DNA of 64,000 nt from assembly GCF_947488515.1 (NCBI RefSeq), contig NZ_CANKZF010000002.1, forward strand, positions 62,001 through 126,000. Direction: 5' to 3'. Each line of letters begins with the position of its first letter. Within the stretch, counting starts at the first letter, position 1. Both the position numbers and the translations under genes were made by a program. Below are positions 58,781-64,000 of the stretch, piece after piece. The stretch is from an uncultured Nocardioides sp. (GTDB lineage Bacteria; Actinomycetota; Actinomycetes; Propionibacteriales; Nocardioidaceae). The notes below the pieces were generated by a model, which saw only the letters and a program-made list of their open reading frames with translations, made no database searches and was not told where the DNA came from.

Positions 58781-59956
58781 ATGAACGTCCTCGACTGGTG
58801 CCTCCTGGCGCTCGTGGGGATCTATGCCCTCTCGGGCTACTGGCAGGGATTCATCACCGGCGCGAGCGCCACCGCCGGCCTGCTGCTCGGCGGCCTGGCC
58901 GGCATCTGGGTCGCGCCCCTCGCGCTGGGTGACGCCGCCCCGTCGCTGTGGGTCTCGCTCGGCGCGCTCTTCATCGTGATCATCTCCGCCTCGCTCGGGC
59001 AGGCACTGTTCCAGTACGTCGGCGCACGGCTGCGCGACCGGATCACCTGGCAGCCGATCCGGGCCGTCGACGCCATCGGCGGCTCGGTCCTCAGTGCCGT
59101 CGCCGTCCTGCTCGTCGCGTGGGCGCTCGGCGTCGCGGTCTCCGGGACCCGCATCGGCGCGGTCACGCCCCTGGTCCGTGACTCGACGATCCTGGCCAAG
59201 GTCGACCGGACGCTGCCCGCCGACTCCGACAAGGTGCTGCAGACGTTCAACAACGTCGTCGGCACGACGTTCTTCCCGCGCTACCTCGAGCCGTTTGCGC
59301 CCGAGCGGATCGTCGCGGTCCGGCCCGGCGACCCGCGCATGCTGACGGATCCCGACGTGATCGCCGCCGAGGCCAGCGTGGTCAAGGTCCGCGGCACCAA
59401 CGGCTGCGGCGGCGGCGTCGAGGGCACCGGCTTCTTCTACGCGCCCGGGCGCCTGATGACCAACGCCCACGTCGTCGCGGGCGTCACCCGGCCCGAGGTG
59501 GAGGTCGGCGGCACCTCGGTCACGGCGTCGGTCGTGCTCTACGACCCCGCCCTCGACATCGCCGTGCTGTCGCTGCCCGACACCGGATCGCTCCCGCTCG
59601 CCTTCGACACCGAGGTCCAGCCCCGTGACCCGGTCGCCGTGCTGGGCTACCCCGAGGACGGTCCCTACGACGTCGAGTCCGGACGCGTCCGCTCCGAGCA
59701 GCGGCTTCGCTCACCCGACATCTACGGCGAGGGCACCGTCATCCGCCAGGTCTTCTCGCTGCGCGGACTGATCCGGCCGGGCAACTCCGGCGGCCCGATC
59801 GTGACGTCGGCCGGCGACGTGGCCGGCATGGTCTTCGCCGCGTCGGTCAGCGACCCCGACACCGGCTACGCGCTCACCGCGGACCAGGTGACCCAGTCGG
59901 CGGCCGAGGGCGTCACCGCGACGTCCCCGGTCGACACCGGCACCTGCGTGCGCTGA
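58781..59956 (+). CDS. marP: Membrane serine protease MarP
   Basis: This 391-residue protein has four N-terminal membrane segments of the CvpA/colicin V type (about residues 1-125), followed by a chymotrypsin-like protease domain outside. The catalytic triad is His230 in TNAHVV, Asp259 in DIAVL and Ser336 in PGNSGGP, close to His235/Asp264/Ser343 of M. tuberculosis MarP (Rv3671c). Cys209 and Cys389 occupy the places of the known disulfide pair that stabilises the active form. MarP is needed for acid and oxidative stress resistance in mycobacteria. It ends the nth operon. Confidence 0.93.
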   Translation: MNVLDWCLLALVGIYALSGYWQGFITGASATAGLLLGGLAGIWVAPLALGDAAPSLWVSLGALFIVIISASLGQALFQYVGARLRDRITWQPIRAVDAIGGSVLSAVAVLLVAWALGVAVSGTRIGAVTPLVRDSTILAKVDRTLPADSDKVLQTFNNVVGTTFFPRYLEPFAPERIVAVRPGDPRMLTDPDVIAAEASVVKVRGTNGCGGGVEGTGFFYAPGRLMTNAHVVAGVTRPEVEVGGTSVTASVVLYDPALDIAVLSLPDTGSLPLAFDTEVQPRDPVAVLGYPEDGPYDVESGRVRSEQRLRSPDIYGEGTVIRQVFSLRGLIRPGNSGGPIVTSAGDVAGMVFAASVSDPDTGYALTADQVTQSAAEGVTATSPVDTGTCVR

Positions 59957-60028
59957 GTCTCGATTCGGCGTCTCGTACCTCGCCGCCCACTCGATCACCG
60001 CGGCGTACGCCCCCGGTTCAGGCGTGGG

Positions 60029-60433
60029 TCAGGGACGACCCTTGAGTGCCTGCGGGATCTGCCGGCCCTGCTCGATCGCGCGCTCGGGAGCCTTGACCTT
60101 CTTGACCTGCCTGAGGCCGATGTACGCGAGGAGCGCGGCGATCAGGACGTAGACGAAGAAGACGACGAGGAACGCCCAGTGCAGGTCGAGGCCCTCGCCG
60201 TTCCAGTTGAGGAAGTAGGCGAACGCGACCGACAGCATGATGATCGCGAGCAGGGCGATGAACGCCGCTCCGGCGAAGAGGCCGATGCCGACACCACCGT
60301 GCTTGACGCTGACCTTGAGCTCGCTCTTGGCGAGCTGGATCTCCTTGGAGACGAGCGAGGAGATGTCGCGCTGCGCGTCCATGACGAGCTTGCCGAGCGT
60401 CGGATCGGTGTCCTTGACCGGTTCGTTTGCCAT
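60029..60433 (-). CDS. Phage holin family membrane protein (PF07332 type)
   Basis: This 134-residue protein has a polar coil start (KLVMDAQRDISSLVSKEIQLAKSELK, the family motif) and two membrane segments (IGLFAGAAFIALLAIIMLSVAFAYFL and WAFLVVFFVYVLIAALLAYIGL), with a basic tail. The family name is historical: these chromosomal actinobacterial proteins are not in a phage context and correspond by position to Rv3669. GAAGGAC precedes the ATG, and TAGGGT (60481-60476) is the likely -10. Function is unknown. The 72 bp between it and marP contain no gene. Confidence 0.88.
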   Translation of the reverse strand: MANEPVKDTDPTLGKLVMDAQRDISSLVSKEIQLAKSELKVSVKHGGVGIGLFAGAAFIALLAIIMLSVAFAYFLNWNGEGLDLHWAFLVVFFVYVLIAALLAYIGLRQVKKVKAPERAIEQGRQIPQALKGRP

Positions 60434-60475
60434 GTGTTGCTGTCCTTCGGTGTACGCCGGGGGCTGAGTGCTGCG

Positions 60476-60501
60476 ACCCTACCAACGGGCCTGTCTACAC
60501 T
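60476..60501. promoter_or_regulatory. Back-to-back -10 boxes for the holin-family and nhaA genes
   Basis: Leftward TAGGGT (60481-60476) and rightward TACACT (60496-60501) lie 15 bp apart within the 163-bp divergent region. The nhaA leader would be about 90 nt. Confidence 0.4.
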
Positions 60502-60596
60502 GGGGTCTCAGGTGAGCCGGGAAGTCTGGTCGGCCCGTGGCGAGTCTGTCCGCGGTGATGCTGCTTCGACCACCCCCGGAAGGACCACACCTCACG

Positions 60597-61976
60597 ATGG
60601 CCACGCCTCCCGACCGCCCCCGCCTCGACGACCTCTGGAGGTCCGGGCCCGTCTACAGCGCCAGCGACCGGCCGCTGGCCCGGTTGGTCGCGCGGCCGGT
60701 GCGCGAGTTCCTGCGCGTCGAGGCGGCCGGCTCGATCATCCTGCTGCTCGCGGCCGCGGCCGCGCTGATCTGGGCCAACAGCCCGTGGGCGCCGTCGTAC
60801 GACGCGCTCTGGCACACCCACCTGACGCTCGACGTCGGTCCGCTGCACCTCGACGAGTCGCTCCAGCACTGGGTCAACGACGCCCTGATGGTGATCTTCT
60901 TCTTCGTCGTCGGCCTGGAGATCAAGTACGAGCTGGTCAACGGCGACCTGCGCGACCCGCGGACCGCGGCGCTGCCGATCGTCGCGGCGGTGGGCGGGAT
61001 GGTGGTGCCGGCCGGGATCTACCTCGCGCTCAACCCGCCGGGCAGCGACGGCAGCGCCGGCTGGGGCATCCCGATGGCGACCGACATCGCCTTCGCGGTC
61101 GGGGTGCTGGGCGTGCTGGGTCGACGGATCCCGTCGGCGGCGCGGCTGTTCCTGCTGACGCTCGCGATCGTCGACGACATCGGCGCGATCCTGGTGATCG
61201 CGGTGTTCTACACCAGCGACCTCTCCCTGACGTGGCTCGCGATCGCCGTCGGTCTCCTCGGCCTGATGGTCGTGGCCCGCATGCTGCGGATCTGGAGCCT
61301 CGTGGTCTACGCCGTCCTCGGCGTCGGTGTGTGGTTCGCCCTGCTCGAGTCCGGCGTGCACGCCACGCTCGCCGGTGTCGCGATCGGCCTGCTCGCCCCG
61401 GCGACGCCGCTTCTCAAGGAGGAGGTCGCGCGCGAGTTCGCCGCGCGCGCCCTGGAGGACCGCCACCTCGACGCCGACGAGCTCGCCCGGCTGCGGTTCC
61501 TGCTCCAGGAGTCGGTGTCGGTCGTCGAGCGGCTCATCAGCGCGCTGCACCCGGTGTCGGCGTACGTCGTCCTGCCCGTCTTCGCGCTCGCCAACGCGGG
61601 CGTCGAGCTGGGCGCGATCGGCAAGGTCTTCACCGAGCCGGTGGGCGTCGGCATCATCCTGGGCCTGGTCCTCGGCAAGCCGATCGGCATCTACGCCACG
61701 TCCTTCCTGGCCGTACGCCTCGGCATCGCGAAGCTGCCCGAGGACACCTCCTGGCCGATGGTGCTCGGCCTCGGTGCGGTCGCCGGCATCGGCTTCACGG
61801 TCTCGATCTTCATCGCTGGGCTGTCGTTCCCCGGCGCCGACCTGCTGACGGAGGAGGCGAAGATCGCGATCCTGCTGGCCTCGCTCATCGCCGCGGTCGC
61901 CGGGGTCGCGGTGCTGCTCGCCGCGACGCGCGGCCGGTCGGCAGCCGACCTACCTGAGGACGCCGTGGACGGCTGA
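60597..61976 (+). CDS. nhaA: Na+/H+ antiporter NhaA
   Basis: This 459-residue protein has about 12 membrane segments. It has the NhaA signatures NDALMVIFFFVVGLEIKYELV, MATDIAFAVGVLGVLG and AIVDDIGAILVIAVFYT (the acidic ion-binding pair), and later FALANAGVEL and GIGFTVSIFIAGLSF. It exchanges Na+ for H+ to hold internal pH and sodium. The ATG at 60597 is chosen by protein alignment to the family start; GGAAGGA lies about 12 nt upstream, a rather long spacing. Earlier in-frame starts lack support. Its 3' end overlaps a dispersed palindrome. It is not part of the conserved mycobacterial order. Confidence 0.93.
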   Translation: MATPPDRPRLDDLWRSGPVYSASDRPLARLVARPVREFLRVEAAGSIILLLAAAAALIWANSPWAPSYDALWHTHLTLDVGPLHLDESLQHWVNDALMVIFFFVVGLEIKYELVNGDLRDPRTAALPIVAAVGGMVVPAGIYLALNPPGSDGSAGWGIPMATDIAFAVGVLGVLGRRIPSAARLFLLTLAIVDDIGAILVIAVFYTSDLSLTWLAIAVGLLGLMVVARMLRIWSLVVYAVLGVGVWFALLESGVHATLAGVAIGLLAPATPLLKEEVAREFAARALEDRHLDADELARLRFLLQESVSVVERLISALHPVSAYVVLPVFALANAGVELGAIGKVFTEPVGVGIILGLVLGKPIGIYATSFLAVRLGIAKLPEDTSWPMVLGLGAVAGIGFTVSIFIAGLSFPGADLLTEEAKIAILLASLIAAVAGVAVLLAATRGRSAADLPEDAVDG

Positions 61977-62010
61977 GAGGCCGGTTCCCGTACGCCACGT
62001 CCTCAGACAT
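61951..62010. repeat. Dispersed palindrome type 2, copy 2
   Basis: TACCTGAGGACGCCG (61951-61965) and CCACGTCCTCAG (61995-62006) match the copy at 31280-31342. Arms CTGAGGACG and CGTCCTCAG pair. Here it lies between the convergent nhaA and acs genes, overlapping the nhaA 3' end, and could also act as a terminator. Confidence 0.7.
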
Positions 62011-62048
62011 CGGCCGTTGCCGCCGTATCCAGGGACGAGGGGAGGGCG

Positions 62049-64000
<1,952 letters not shown>

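Noticed and set aside
60029-60433. Phage remnant suggested by the holin-family name
   Set aside because: No other phage gene is present, the protein is a chromosomal actinobacterial family member, and its position matches Rv3669.

Overview
This is a very GC-rich, densely coded actinobacterial chromosome segment. It carries a type VII secretion mycosin, a WhiB-family regulator with a neighbouring pair of Get3/ArsA ATPases, a Crp-like regulator beside nth, and a MarP-type membrane protease. Many start codons sit 6-7 nt after a TANNNT box, as in leaderless actinobacterial mRNAs. The gene content suggests Nocardioidaceae (Nocardioides-like); that placement is inference from the sequence alone.

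Layout. 1-4.5 kb: the end of a type VII secretion locus (eccB fragment, mycP), then manC and a UDP-GlcNAc 2-epimerase-like gene. 4.5-11.4 kb: tRNA-Ser, 4.5S SRP RNA, dnaX-ybaB-recR-DUF5063, then the aspartate-pathway pair ask-asd. 11.4-20.4 kb: a small membrane protein, tRNA-Pro, two dihydrofolate-reductase-fold proteins, a metallophosphoesterase, YqeY, a class A penicillin-binding protein, a WblA/WhiB4-type regulator and two ArsA-like ATPases. 20.4-51.0 kb: an accessory block. It holds a 2319-residue secreted ThuA/sugar-dehydrogenase protein, a CoA-transferase pair, a coiled-coil protein next to an unrecognised protein with a hexacysteine tail, a sulfonate-type ABC uptake and flavin monooxygenase operon, an ene-reductase, an MFS exporter with a MerR-type promoter, two two-component systems and a MacB/FtsX-type ABC transporter. 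51.0-64.0 kb: DUF4177-RidA-NUDIX-MBL, an SigE-type ECF sigma factor with a membrane partner, crp, nth-tlpA-NUDIX-marP, a holin-family membrane protein, nhaA and acs, which is cut by the right edge.

The core backbone (metallophosphoesterase, ponA2, whiB4, two ArsA ATPases, DUF4177, RidA, MBL, crp, nth, TlpA, NUDIX, marP, holin-family, acs) follows the order I know from the Mycobacterium tuberculosis Rv3667-Rv3683 region. The 20.4-51.0 kb block interrupts that order between the ArsA pair and DUF4177.

The non-coding DNA is unusually structured. There are three dispersed palindromes built on GTAGTCCAGTG/CACTGGACTAC, two copies of a second palindrome type (ACCTGAGGACG/CGTCCTCAG), a 68-bp tandem duplication that encodes two translationally coupled 23-codon mini-ORFs between the ArsA genes, several operator-like dyads, and strong hairpin terminators. 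No insertion sequence, integrase, prophage or CRISPR array was seen.
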